In this document: positions 31,565-42,308 of the stretch, one piece after another
How positions within the stretch are numbered: the first letter of the stretch is position 1
How the letters are laid out: every line of letters begins with the position of its first letter
From: Perkinsus marinus ATCC 50983
Lineage: Eukaryota > Perkinsozoa > Perkinsida > Perkinsidae
NCBI RefSeq assembly: GCF_000006405.1
Contig: NW_003202153.1
Location: forward strand, 62,845 to 116,457
Direction: 5' to 3'
Length of the DNA: 53,613 nt
Program-made: the position numbers and the translations under genes
Notes under the pieces: generated by a model
Seen by the model: the letters and a program-made list of their open reading frames with translations, nothing else
What the model was told of the DNA's origin: nothing
The model's database searches: none

Positions 31565-34408
31565 ATGTCCATCTGTATCACCCTTACAGCGCGTATGTCA
31601 GCGGGCTTATTAGCGTGCTTGAAAGAGGCTCTAAGGAAACGAGGCATTGAGTGTAGACAGGAGAGGCCATCCAAGTCGAAACTGTCGTTCCTTCTCCTCA
31701 AACTTGAACGTCCGATCCAAGGGGACACGTATGGAACACTCGGAATCCAGGCGACTGCGGCTTACCTTTATTCGCTGACTGCGGAGGACGAAGCGGGACT
31801 TAGAGAAGCAGTGAAAGAAGTCGTTGAGAAATACAGTAGAGTCCCAGAGGCGATGAAGTTTGGCCGGGAGAGGACGGAGTCGATGCTGCATGAAGTGTCG
31901 GTTGTTCGAGTGCTTCAACGCTATGGTATCGTTCGAGACGTCTTCCCACTGCATAATGAACGCCGCAGTGCTGGTTTATTCAAAGACTATAGGAACTTGA
32001 ACATGTAGGTGAACCACTATGGTGTTTACTGTACGTGAAGTGCTGACCGAATTCTCAGTGTATACCTGTTTTATCAGTACATTTATCGTATTAGAAAATC
32101 ATACGAATATTCGCCGTATCGTATCATTGCAGGTATTATGGCGATTCTGTAGGCTACTACTTTGGCTTCCTCTCGGTCTACACCAGATGGTTAGCTTTCC
32201 CCGCCCTTCTTGGCATCACCGTATCGCTCCCCAACACTCTCAGTAAGGACACTCAATGGATCATCATGAGTGGGGTGACAACCCTGTGGGGACTACTGCT
32301 GATGGATGTGGGATGGGTGACGAAAAAGTAAATCTGATTTGATCGGCTTTATCCCGTCGATTTTGGTATTTACTTTAGAGCCTCATTAAAGCGGCAATGG
32401 GACAAGCCGCGATCCTCTCTTAAGCACTTCCGATCGCACGCTATCGATGAAATACTCGGAGACATTCCAACTCAGAGCCTTTACGTTGAAGCTTCTGTCT
32501 CATCGAGTCACCTGGGCTTGGTCATGAGACGACTGATCAGCGCGGTAAGTACTGATGGTTCTTCTTTTTCTCCTTGGTATTCGGAGAGGCTCGGTTTCAT
32601 GGGCCCTACTGCCACCTATAAAGTGGCTTCCTGAGAAAGGGGATCCGTTCCGTTGGCATTTACTGCTTAGGAAAAGCGCAGCTTCTCCGCGGTTGAAACC
32701 GTGCCAGAGAGTTGTCTTTCGGTGAAGCCTGGTTTAAGACAGTGATTGACACAATCGCTGTCGGCACAAGGGGACAAACCGGAGTCCTTCAAGCTGCCAA
32801 GCTAGTCACACAAGCCAGACTGTCTTGACAACCTGGAATAGTGTATGTGTTAAGCGTGAGATATATATATATTTTTTTAACCGAGGTCTCCGATGTAGGT
32901 CCTAGGGGCACTCCAGGGAGTAAGCTTCAGTGGCTTACGACAGAAGCTTACTGTCCTGAGTGTCCTTAGTGTACCTTGCGTGTCATCCTCCGCAGTGCCC
33001 AGATGGCTCTCGTGAGTCGACACGCGCCGTGCCACAACTCGGAGGCTAGAGGTTTCATCTGCTAAATTAACAGCGCCTGAACCGACTCGTCGTTCTCATA
33101 AACGGTCGCCAGATAGTTGCTCGCTGAAATTCTAGGTTCTATCACTGTGAACTGGATTAGCCCGAGCTTGCATTTCCCTGTGACTTGCAGGTACTGCTAG
33201 GCCTGTCCTTACTCGGATCATGCGGGCTGCTAATGTGGACGTTGCATATCGAGCGAACTTACCTGGTAGATCCTATGATAGTGTCTGTCCTCTTCTCACT
33301 CTTACGTCTACTTGTATCATCGGCTTTCGCCAAGTTGGCCAGCTGGCTCACTCGGATTGAGCGGCACGTCGACGATAGGAACTTCATGACGTCGGAGGCT
33401 TCGAAGGTTATCATCTTTGAGGTCTTCAACGTGTTCGTGCCTCCCATCTGGATGGCCTTTGTCATTTCTGACTTCAACCGCTTGAGCCGAGAGGTCACAG
33501 TTATGTTCACCACTAGGCAGGTGGTGTCAGCACTCACTGAAGCGGTCCCTACTTTGCTGGCGCGGCTGATGACGAAAAGGAAGCACTTGGCGCCACTCAC
33601 AGCAGCCGCCCAGCACGAGCTCCCAGAGTGGGGACTTTGGCGTGAATACTTAGAGATGGCCATCCAACTAGCTCAACTGGTTGCATTCGGTCCTCTATTC
33701 CCGATTGCGTTCATTCTCGCATATATGAACAATCTGGTGGAGTTCAGTCTTGATGCTATCAAGCTGAATTCGAGTAGAAGACCATATCCACGAAAAGAGG
33801 CCATGGGTTCCTTCTGGGCCAACGTGTTCAACGGTATGGTCCTGTTTGGTGCATCAATCAACGTATTCATCCTCATCGTCCATTGTGATACTCTTGCGGC
33901 GCTGGATGCTTCCATGGTCCACCGTCTAGGTGCGGGTATAATCCTGGAGAAGTTCTTCGTCGTTGTTCGCGTATTCATAGCAATTGCCATCCCTAAGCCC
34001 AACGAATGGCAAGAAGATGAAAGAGCTCCTTTGGCCGAGTCTACTGAGCTGGCTGATATTGTCGCTCAAGCGTCTGCCCATCTAGAGATCCCCTTCCCCC
34101 GATGTAGACCAGAAGGATGCGACTCTTATCAATACTATGGACTCGGACATAGACACTCTCATTCTAGGGATGGCAATTCTTCGCAACCGCAAGAGTTCCA
34201 GCAGTCGAATGAAATGTTCACTTCGTGCATGGCAAAATCACTCGACAGATTAATGTTTATACTTCCAATTGACCGATCCCCTAACGTGAGTGATTATCGA
34301 ATAACCTCATTATACTATTGAATAGCTTTTTGCCTTGAACACAATCCATTGAATCGTGTGTACTTTATCAAAGCTGTCCAGAGAAAGACTAGTGCATTGC
34401 GTTATTGA
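31565..34408 (+). CDS. Anoctamin/TMEM16-family membrane protein
   Basis: Five exons (31565-32004, 32133-32328, about 32378-32544, 33191-34285, 34382-34408) join in phase. Exon 1 ends RYGIVRDVFPLHNERRSA then GLFKDYRNLN. Exon 2 reads MYYGDSVGYYFGFLSVYTRW and LPNTLSKDTQWIIMSGVTTL, the anoctamin TM1-TM2 pattern, then a KRQWD (WKR-like) basic motif. Exon 4 carries FNVFVPPIWMAFVISDFNRL, TM7 WREYLEMAIQLAQLVAF and TM8 FILAYMNNLVEFSLDAIKL. The acidic residues that bind Ca2+ in TMEM16A/nhTMEM16 helices 7 and 8 (E-Y-x-E and N-N-x-x-E-x-x-x-D) are all present. The protein is therefore predicted to be a Ca2+-gated lipid scramblase or anion channel. Seven or more membrane segments are visible. Intron 3 (32545-33190) is unusually long and holds a hairpin. 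Confidence 0.92.
32902..32969 (+). other. Long imperfect hairpin in anoctamin intron 3
   Basis: The left arm CTAGGGGCACTCC...GAGTAAGCTTC pairs with the right arm GAAGCTTACT...GAGTGTCCTTAG over about 27 positions, with few mismatches and a loop of about 14 nt. It could be a hairpin RNA precursor, a foldback remnant or simply a structured intron part. I see no family copy elsewhere in the window. Confidence 0.5.
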
Positions 34409-34955
34409 TCCGTCCTTACGAGGATGTCAAGGTGTGGTATGGAAAATTTGTACGGGAATATTTAATTCGATCCGATCGACATATGCGAATCATCAATGGG
34501 AATCAGTCACATGGACGAGACTATTCCCCACGGTCACATTTGGAGACTCGTTAATCAATATCCTGAAGTAACATTACTGAGCACACGAGTGATCAATGGA
34601 TTGAGTTTACACCCGAAACTTAGATGCCCGCTACCCCGGGAATATACATCGTCATGGTACAGCAGGGAGGTAGAAATGCGCCTCCTGGTTTTCCCCGTTG
34701 GCCACCCCTCATTACTCCTGGGTCGCGTCATCGGAACATAATAGACGAGTGCAATGAACTGTGGCGATGCATTTCTATGCTACTCCACGACTTCACCATT
34801 TTCCCCTTAGCTTTCGAGCGACGATACCGAACGCAAGAGAAGCATCCTCAACCAAAAACAAGTTCGCTCGACTGCATAAACAAGAACCTCCTCCGAACCC
34901 GATCAGATATGCATTATAAACGCTTCCGCCTCTCCAGTGATACTATGAGCAATTC
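34409..34955. other. Convergent spacer between anoctamin and nucleoredoxin, no supported gene
   Basis: The 3' ends of two convergent genes face each other here. A 111-codon plus-strand frame at 34624-34959 is probably spurious. Confidence 0.4.
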
Positions 34956-36464
34956 TTAGCTCATCTGCAGTCGTGGGACATCCTTCTTATGGTATTTCTC
35001 AAAGGCTTCCTCTAACACGGCCAAGGTAAGCGTCTCCTAAAGCCAATACGGAGAATTTTGACACTGAGCCTCTCACATAAGGGCCCTTACGACGTTTTCG
35101 GTGCACAAATAGTATCCACCCCGATCTGGAATGTCAATGACGAGAATAGTAGCTTTCTTATCCCCGGGCTCTTCCATATCCCCACAGGCCCCGGCTATCT
35201 GTTCGCTTATCTCACCATCAAAATGGGTGGAGTAGTATAGACTGACGTCGTAGGATGCTAACTTTTCGGCGACTGGATGGAAAACCTGAATACAACTTGT
35301 CTCTGAGAACCGAACTCGGCGGGCGTTATGACCATCACCACAACAATTATCACCATTACTATCACCACTGCTACCACCACTGCTATCACCACTGCTATCA
35401 CTACTGCTATCATTACTGCTATCATTACTGTTATCACCACTGCTATCACTACTGCTATCATTACTGCTATCATTACTGTTATCACCACTGCTATCACTAC
35501 TGCTATCATTACTGTTATCACCACTGCTATCACTACTGCTATCATTACTGCTATCACCGCTGCTATCACCACTACTATCACCACTCTGGCGTGGCATTCG
35601 AGAGAGTTGAAAGAGTACTACATCCTTCTTGATGGCGCCTAGAGTTGAACAGTCCCATCCCGATCCAAAGAAAATACAAACCGATACGTTATCATTGATT
35701 CCGTCCGGGTTAGCGTCAAGATCGTGGTACCTATAACCAGTGGTTAGCTCANNNNNNNNNNNNNNNNNNNNNNNNNNNNNNNNNNNNNNNNNNNNNNNNN
35801 NNNNNNNNNNNNNNNNNNNNNNNNNNNNNNNNNNNNNNNNNNNNNNNNNNNCCTGCCAGACTTTCTCTATCGATTTCCTTGCCGTCGTTATCGATGAAGT
35901 TCCTTGGGAGTAGTTCAGTGATCGGCTTTGGAATCCAAGGAAGGTCCTCTCCTGTTGGGTCGTCAGCGACAGCACCACGACCGTCAGTGGTGATTGTCTG
36001 ACCCTCCGGATTGACAAGGACGAGCATAGGAATGCCCGACACTTTGAACCTGCACCCACACAGAGTTCCACGTGTGCTGGTCAACGTGTTGTGACCTTTT
36101 CGATAGCTTATCTCTCATACCACGTTCGTTGAAAGGCAATGCCAACCACGGCATCTCACTGAAGTACTCATTGAATGCCGCTTCGGACCGGTCAGAGGAA
36201 ACAAAGACGATCTTAAGACCCTTCTTGACGTAGTGCTCGGTATAGTTACGCGCCAATTCGGGAGTAAATCGTCGGCAAGGTGGGCACCAGTGAGCCGAGA
36301 AGTAAATCCCAACTGCTGTGCAACCTACAGCAGAATAACATCGACTGCAGATAACGGGAATGGAGGCGGGTGGTACCTTCCAGGGCAGACGCTGTTTCCA
36401 CCATGCGTCCGTCGTCAACAACAAGATGATCTCCGAAGAGGTCGATGAGTGACTGTGATACCAT
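34956..36464 (-). CDS. Nucleoredoxin/tryparedoxin-like thioredoxin-fold protein
   Basis: The start at 36464 reads MVSQSLIDLFGDHLVVDDG and RMVETASALEG. A 50-60 nt intron follows, then CTAVGIYFSAHWCPPCRRFT with the redox motif WCPPC, IVFVSSDRSEAAFNEYFSEM, and PWLALPFNERGMRDKLSKR. These join to FKVSGIPMLVLVNPEGQTIT and a second-domain start (FIDNDGKEIDRESLA). A 100 bp assembly gap then removes sequence that could hold a second active site. The C-terminal half has ATILVIDIPDRGGYYLCTEN, spliced at GTAAGG to ETLTLAVLEEAFEKYH, with the stop at 34956-34958. Family members reduce disulfides in the cytosol or nucleus. Between the gap and the C-terminal block lies a 12 bp-unit minisatellite. It is open in the same frame and would encode an acidic Ser/Asp/Gly/Asn tract, but an intron there is also possible. 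Confidence 0.9.
35329..35584 (+). repeat. Minisatellite, 12 bp units (CACTGCTATCAC type)
   Basis: There are about 21 units with ACC/ACT/ATT variants in higher-order blocks of 24-36 bp. On the minus strand they read as alternating GDSS, NDSS and SDSS in the nucleoredoxin frame. Confidence 0.95.
35752..35851. other. Assembly gap (100 N)
   Basis: Exactly 100 N, the usual placeholder for a gap of unknown size. It falls inside the nucleoredoxin gene. Confidence 0.99.
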
Positions 36465-37112
36465 TTGGAAAGCAACGAAGCTGGGTGGAAGATCAACATG
36501 GTCGCAACAATCGCACTTTCGAAAATCCGGGTAGTAAAGATGAAACGGAAAAACGTCGAAGATGCAGACAAGAAGTGTGCCAAGATATGGGTTGATATAC
36601 GAAATGCAAGGAAGAATAGTTGAAGGGTAAACCCGAAACCCCACCCGAAACCCGACAAGTCAACCGGAACTCCGAATTGCTATACAGATGAAAGCTGTTA
36701 TCAAAGCAACCGGAAACCCGAGCTGTTACACGGGTGAAAGCTGTTACCCAAGGCAACCAGAAACCCGAACTGCTGAGGGCGAGCGACAAACCTCCTTGGA
36801 TTTCGTCGTTCTTCCGTGGATTTTGTGAATCACCCCAAGATATGTGAGATGTGTCTATCGGATGTCTTAGAAATATCTATGTACCAGTAAACGATAGAAG
36901 GAGAGCAACCGCATTCTTCGGTGTCACATCAGCCCATGCTCTATCTCCTTTCCAGACGATGAACAGAAGGTAATTGGATACTTCCTTGGTGGAAGATTAT
37001 GTAGATTTTCAAGCGATATTGACGGAAAAAATGACGGATGTGGGACTAGAACCTGTGATGATTCCGAGCAGGTTCTCTGAAGCTATTCCACTCGTTTCCT
37101 TTCTCACTCCAT
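36465..37112. promoter_or_regulatory. Divergent spacer between nucleoredoxin and sortilin
   Basis: These 648 bp lie between two start codons on opposite strands. They contain the tandem repeat at 36661-36779. No gene is supported. A 64-codon plus-strand frame at 36974-37168 overlaps the sortilin start in another frame. Confidence 0.4.
36661..36779 (+). repeat. Tandem repeat, 46-47 bp unit, about 2.5 copies
   Basis: The units start at 36661, 36707 and 36754 with CAACCGGAA/CAACCAGAAACCCGA and share GAAAGCTGTTA. They lie in the divergent spacer and could carry repeated regulatory sites. Confidence 0.8.
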
Positions 37113-40100
37113 ATGCTATTCGACGTATCGCTGTTCGTATTCATCTTCCATCTCTGTGGTGTCTCTAGATGTAAAGCCTCATCTGCGAGCGACCCCAAGG
37201 TCGCCATTCAAGATATGGTAAGATATGTTTTCCCTAGGAGTTACATTGCAGTCCGAATGTCACTGACCAGGCTCGTGTGCAATATCAAATCTCTCGCTCT
37301 CGGCTAGTATTTCCTCGACCACTCACTTCGTGCTGGATCGATCGCAGTAGCAGCACACGTTGAGATTGATAACCTTTCAGTCGCCCGACAGTCCGATAGC
37401 CGATATCGTGTACTTGGGTGAAAAACAAGAAGTCATATTATTCCGGACAGAGAACGGACACGTGTATCGGTAAGTCGAGAGAGCAACCTGAGCCTAACGC
37501 TGGAGGCCTGCAAGGTCGCCCGACTCCGGCCTATCCTGGCAGAAAATAACAGATGGTCTCGGCCAAAAGTCTATCACGTAAGACTCGTTAATTCAGCTGA
37601 CCTTTGGACGGATGCTTCCACTCCTCTACACTCGCACAGAAACTGCGGTATTCAGGCGAACAACTGGTGTCAATGAGATGCCTGCTGACAGCGACCGAAT
37701 AAAGCTGATTGAACCGCATCCCAGCGATAACAAAGTCGTTCTCCTAGTAGGAGTGAAGCACGTAAGATTACAGCACTAAGCCTCGACTGTAGAGCCGCCG
37801 CAACAGGTGCACTACCTCAGTGAGGATTCAGGCAAGTCGTGGAGGTTTATCAAACACCATGGCCTCCATACGTACTTGTTCCACCCAACTGACCCAAAGT
37901 CGAACCAGATCACATCGATGACCTCTGTCGAATCTCCCATCCCTTCACCAGGTCGGCTCTCGTATCATCCTGGAGCAAATCCTGCGATCTCCACACGCAT
38001 GAGCGAGATCCTAATAATGCCTGCCAGCACGCTCTCTACCGCACCAGTGTAAAATCCATCAACGAACAGCTGAGCGAGGATCATTTCCTCAGGACGGTGG
38101 CAAGACTTTCTCTATAGTAGCATCATATGTGGTCCAGTTCAGTTGGGGATCTACCAAGTTCGGATCTGCCAATAGGATATATTTCACACATCACAAGTGA
38201 GATCACAGGGCAAGAGCTCATCTCAACTCGCATCTATGGGAAAATGAAAATTGTGGAAAATTTTCGTTGGTTTTGGTACATTTTTCTTCAAAGTTATGTG
38301 TAAATCTTCATAATGTACCGAGGAAGCTCTTGAGGTCGACTGAGAAAACCAGACGTTATCGAAGAAAAAGTTCCATCACGACACAAAGGTTTTCTCGCTT
38401 GATCCGAGTCATTCCAGTCTATAGCCGTGAACGAGCTGTTCCCTGTTTGTCTCAATTGACTTCTTTCGCATACGAAGGCGATACCGGAGGTTTCAGGAAG
38501 AAGTCTGGAGACCAACCACATCTCCACGGATGGTTCTCAGACATCGACTTTGCGTGCACTGATGACAACGGTAGCGCTCGATTCGAAATGGAAGCCGCCC
38601 GATTTCGAATTTGAAACTCACAACGCACGAGCATTGACAGTACCATGACCGGTCTCTCCTTAGGGCAATCGGTCAATACTCTCATACCTGGTGGCAACAA
38701 GTTTGTGATGACCAAGGACTACCTCTTCGTGGCTGAAGCCGTGCCCGGCAGTGAGGTCCTTCCGCGGAGTGTTCACAGAGGAAGAGGTCTCAGGCAACAC
38801 CGTTCGGTTGGAAGTATCAGCCAACGGCGCGAAATCGTTCGCTACAGCGAGGATCCCCGTGGCACTTGAACAACACAGCTACACGATTCTCGACGCCGCC
38901 CACGGTGCCCTACCTAGACCTTCACATTGCATTCATTGCAGTCACAGGTTTTGTCATGCTCCACGTCCATCACGGGTGGAAAAACGGTCGAGAGGTTGGC
39001 AACATCTACGCAAGCGATGCAACGGGAACACTATTCTCTCTTAGCTTGCCCAATGTGGTAAGCAGGGGAGAGATGATTGCCTCGACTGTCCATGCTACTC
39101 TCGGCCAATCACTGTAAAGGCAATCGTGCGGTTCAGGCAAGCAACGAGGACGGCGAAGTGGCCATAGAACGTATCGTGTCAATGGACGGTGTTTATATAG
39201 CCAACTATGTCGATGACCCTCTCGTGGCCTTCTCCGAGGAAGAAGGCGAGCTCGTGGGCGACGAACCTGTGGTTGGTCATTCGGGAGCGGCCGCTATCTG
39301 GAGGACCCCTTTTCAGGAGGGTATCGAGTTCCAGGGCCATCATGGATCAGTGAAGCCTTCGAGAGATGAGGACTATATAAGTATGCTCTGCTTCGTCGTA
39401 GTCGTCCATCAAGTTTGCCAGGGACAGTCATCAGCTTCGACAACGGGGGCATGTGGACTTATCTCGACCCTCCACAAGACGATCATGAAGGGCGTCCAAT
39501 AGAATGCCCTAAGGCAAAGTGAAAATCTCCCATGAACTTCTGATTTTGCGATACCGCGAGTTATTCAGATGCTCAGTACATTTACATGTCGTTTCCAGTG
39601 AAGTTGTATCGATGCCCATATATGCAACGGAAGCAGCAGTTGGGATCATTCTAGCTATGGGTGACGCCTTTCCACTGCGTTAGTGTCTGAACTTGAGCGA
39701 GGTGGTTGCTGTAGGCAATATTGGTCCCTATTTACGGTATGAACAAGATGAGATCAACACGTATCTTTCCCGTGATGGCGGCCTCACATGGCAAGAGGTC
39801 CATGCGGGTGAGTCCAGGCCATCATAGTAGCTTGTCATCGCCTTTCTCCCAAGGCTCATACTCCTATGAGATTGGTGACCACGGAGCCTTGATAGTGATG
39901 GCAGATGCAACTCGAAAAACTAACAGTGTTGTTTTCTCATGGACCGAGGGGTCTGACTGGTACCGACACTACATAGGACATTGATCGACACAAATCTGCG
40001 AATCAACCGCCTCACCACTGAATCTCATCCTGTTGCAGCCGACACTGAGGTCTGACGATTTCCGAAGGTATGACTTCGACCTGGGCGCAGAGCCTTTCCA

Positions 40101-41466
40101 CGTTACCAACATTCTCACATCGGACTCAGCGGCATCGACCAAATTCGTCGTATACGGCACGCGAGACTACCAGGGTGAAAATCACGGGATGGCCCCACCC
40201 GATACCTCCACACAGGTGTACTCTATCATCTCGACTTTTCGACGATTCTGCCAAGAATATGTAGCGGCTATTGGGCTCCTGATGGCCCATCGACCGACTA
40301 CGAAACCTGGATTCCCAGCGCTGGCATGTGAGTGCAATCGCAACTCGATGCTCTGTCCTTATCTACCACTTCCTCAGAGTCTCCAGTGACTCATGCCTTC
40401 TCGGGCGCATCACCAGTTATGTCCGCCGAAAGCCACATGCAAAGTGTTTCAATGGTAAGCGCCGCTAATGGCGCACTGAGCAATGCAGAGCTTAGGTGAA
40501 ACGTTTGAAAGGCCCGTCTTCAAGAACAACTGTCCATGCACCTTTGAGGACTATCATTGCGCGTTAGGCTTCGCGAGGACGTTGGGTGAAACTGAATGCA
40601 AGCCAGTCGATGTTGACGCGGTAACAGCAGTGGTAGCCTGACGGTCTGAGCTTACCTGAATGCTTGTTGGTCGACGCTGATGCCCACAGTAGGTGTTAAC
40701 ACCAGAAGAGATGGAATGCACATCCTCGAGTGCATACTTTGCGGACGCCTATCGTAGAGTCCCCGGCGATACTTGTGAAGGTGGTTTCGTTCCAGCCCAG
40801 GCCCAGGTGCCGTGCCCTAGCTCTAGTCCGCTCTCTAAAGGTATCGCCAGAAACGGTCGGCGCTGACGGTTAGAGTTTATATTCAGCGGCCTGGGTAGCG
40901 GTTGGTCTCGTCGTGTTTTTCATCATCGTGCTCATTGGTCTGAATCATGCCTCTTCTGGACCGGGCAGCAATGGTGGCTTCGAAACTCTGAGGTGCGTCC
41001 GATGTGGCTTGCAAAGTCGCGCGGTGATGCGCAGGTATGTTAAGTATGCCACCTTGGCCAGAGCTGGCGAGGAAGCGGTAGGATACATGAGCGATAATGA
41101 GGATGATGAGTAGGGTCGCTGACCACGTCCTAGTACATGCTCGCCCCCAGAGTCGGGGATGCGCCTTCACTAGATAAATACTGTGCTAACGTTGGGCGTT
41201 CGAAAAAAGGGGACATTCACGCTGTAAGTGATAATGTGGTACTGTAGCGGTTCATTGAGCGATGATAGGTTCATCACAATATAGGTAGCGACTCTGAGGA
41301 GTCTCTCGATTACGATTTTGATGACGGTGGAGATGCTCAACGCCGGCATGGAGACTTCCAGGTGAGATTCTCACCGTGAGAACTGGGAATATGTCGAGCT
41401 GTTGATTCGCGATTCGAGGATGATGATCACGAGATTACCGCTCTCCCGGATTCCGCAGCCATGTGA
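37113..41466 (+). CDS. VPS10-domain sorting receptor (sortilin/Vps10)
   Basis: The start MLFDVSLFVFIFHLCGVSRC is a signal peptide. About 20 exons carry a full ten-bladed VPS10 propeller: HYLSEDSGKSWRFIKHHG, VVQFSWGSTKFGS, GNKFVMTKDYLFVAEAVPGS, RLEVSANGAKSFATARIPV, WKNGREVGNIYASDATGTLF, IERIVSMDGVYIANYVDD, GTVISFDNGGMWTYLDPPQD, SLHLHVVSSEVVSMPIYATE, TYLSRDGGLTWQEVHAG and YEIGDHGALIVMADATRKTN. The 10CC module follows: HLDFSTILPRICSGYWAP, LGRITSYVRRKPHAKCF, NNCPCTFEDYHCALGFART and YRRVPGDTCEGGF. One membrane segment (AAWVAVGLVVFFIIVLIGL) leads to a cytosolic tail with acidic clusters (MSDNEDDE, SDSEESLDYDFDDGGD, FEDDDHEITALPDSAAM) and the stop at 41464-41466. The receptor sorts cargo from the Golgi to endosomes. 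In apicomplexans the homologue sorts secretory-organelle proteins. One intron holds a family A fragment. Confidence 0.95.
38238..38354 (+). repeat. Family A MITE, partial, in sortilin intron
   Basis: GGAAAATTTTCGTTGGTTTT, a TTATGTGTAAATCTTC-like core and GAGGTCGACTGAG are recognisable. Both outer ends are eroded. Confidence 0.65.
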
Positions 41467-42308
41467 TAGGTGCGCATGCGTGCAGGGGGTCTTTCGTCAG
41501 CAGCATCGACTGTGCCGAAACTGCAGCCCCCCAGGTCGAGCTCAGGATTCGACAACGAAGACTTTCCGCTTGACACATACTAAAGTTTCCGTGCACTCTA
41601 TCTTAGCACGTGGGCACATGGTCACACTGAGGCACCAGTCGATCGCCGTGCTCTGAGAATACGGTGACTGTTTCGTTCGAGTCTTTCGTGGAGCTTGTCG
41701 GCACCTTCGGAACAGCAAGAAAAGACAACAAAGGAGAATTTCCTCTATGAAAATCAGCCCGAGGGTTAACACGAACGGTTCGGGATGTACATCTCTGAGG
41801 TTTCAGTTTGCCTCGAAACGCCCAACTCTTCTCTCGCTGTTGTTTTCGAGGTTCTGTGGTGAGAGATAGCATATCACGTGATTCCCAGGGTCATTGGTGA
41901 AGTCGAATTCGCTCTCTGTGGATTGGAACAGTGAAGATTTCATGACCATCAACTTTCATACCATAGTGGTAGCTACAGCATGATAGGAATACGTTTCCGC
42001 CAGCGAGGCAAGCGATAGTGTTTTTGCCATCAGCCACAGTAGGAGCGCCCCCGATCGCTGAACATCGTCATTTTGCCGTTGAGGCTATGGCATGAGAAGA
42101 GCGCGTAGGTCGTATAAGCATAGTGTTCGTAGGCTTAGTGAATGCAGGCCGTCAGATGTTTCTGGAAGGTTGTAATGTTTTTGAACTGTATGCTGTTACT
42201 TTTATAGAATAGAACAGCTTCTTCTACACCATCACTTACGAACACAACACTGCTAGTTACCCGAAACACATGTCTCACAGACCTCATTGAATAACTCTTA
42301 CAATAGAG
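41467..42308. other. Convergent spacer, no supported gene
   Basis: This lies between the sortilin stop and the 3' end of the next minus-strand gene. It holds only short frames without splice context. Confidence 0.4.

Noticed and set aside
35255-35642. His/Tyr- and Thr/Ile-rich plus-strand frames over the minisatellite
   Set aside because: They are opposite the nucleoredoxin gene and are produced by the repeat unit.
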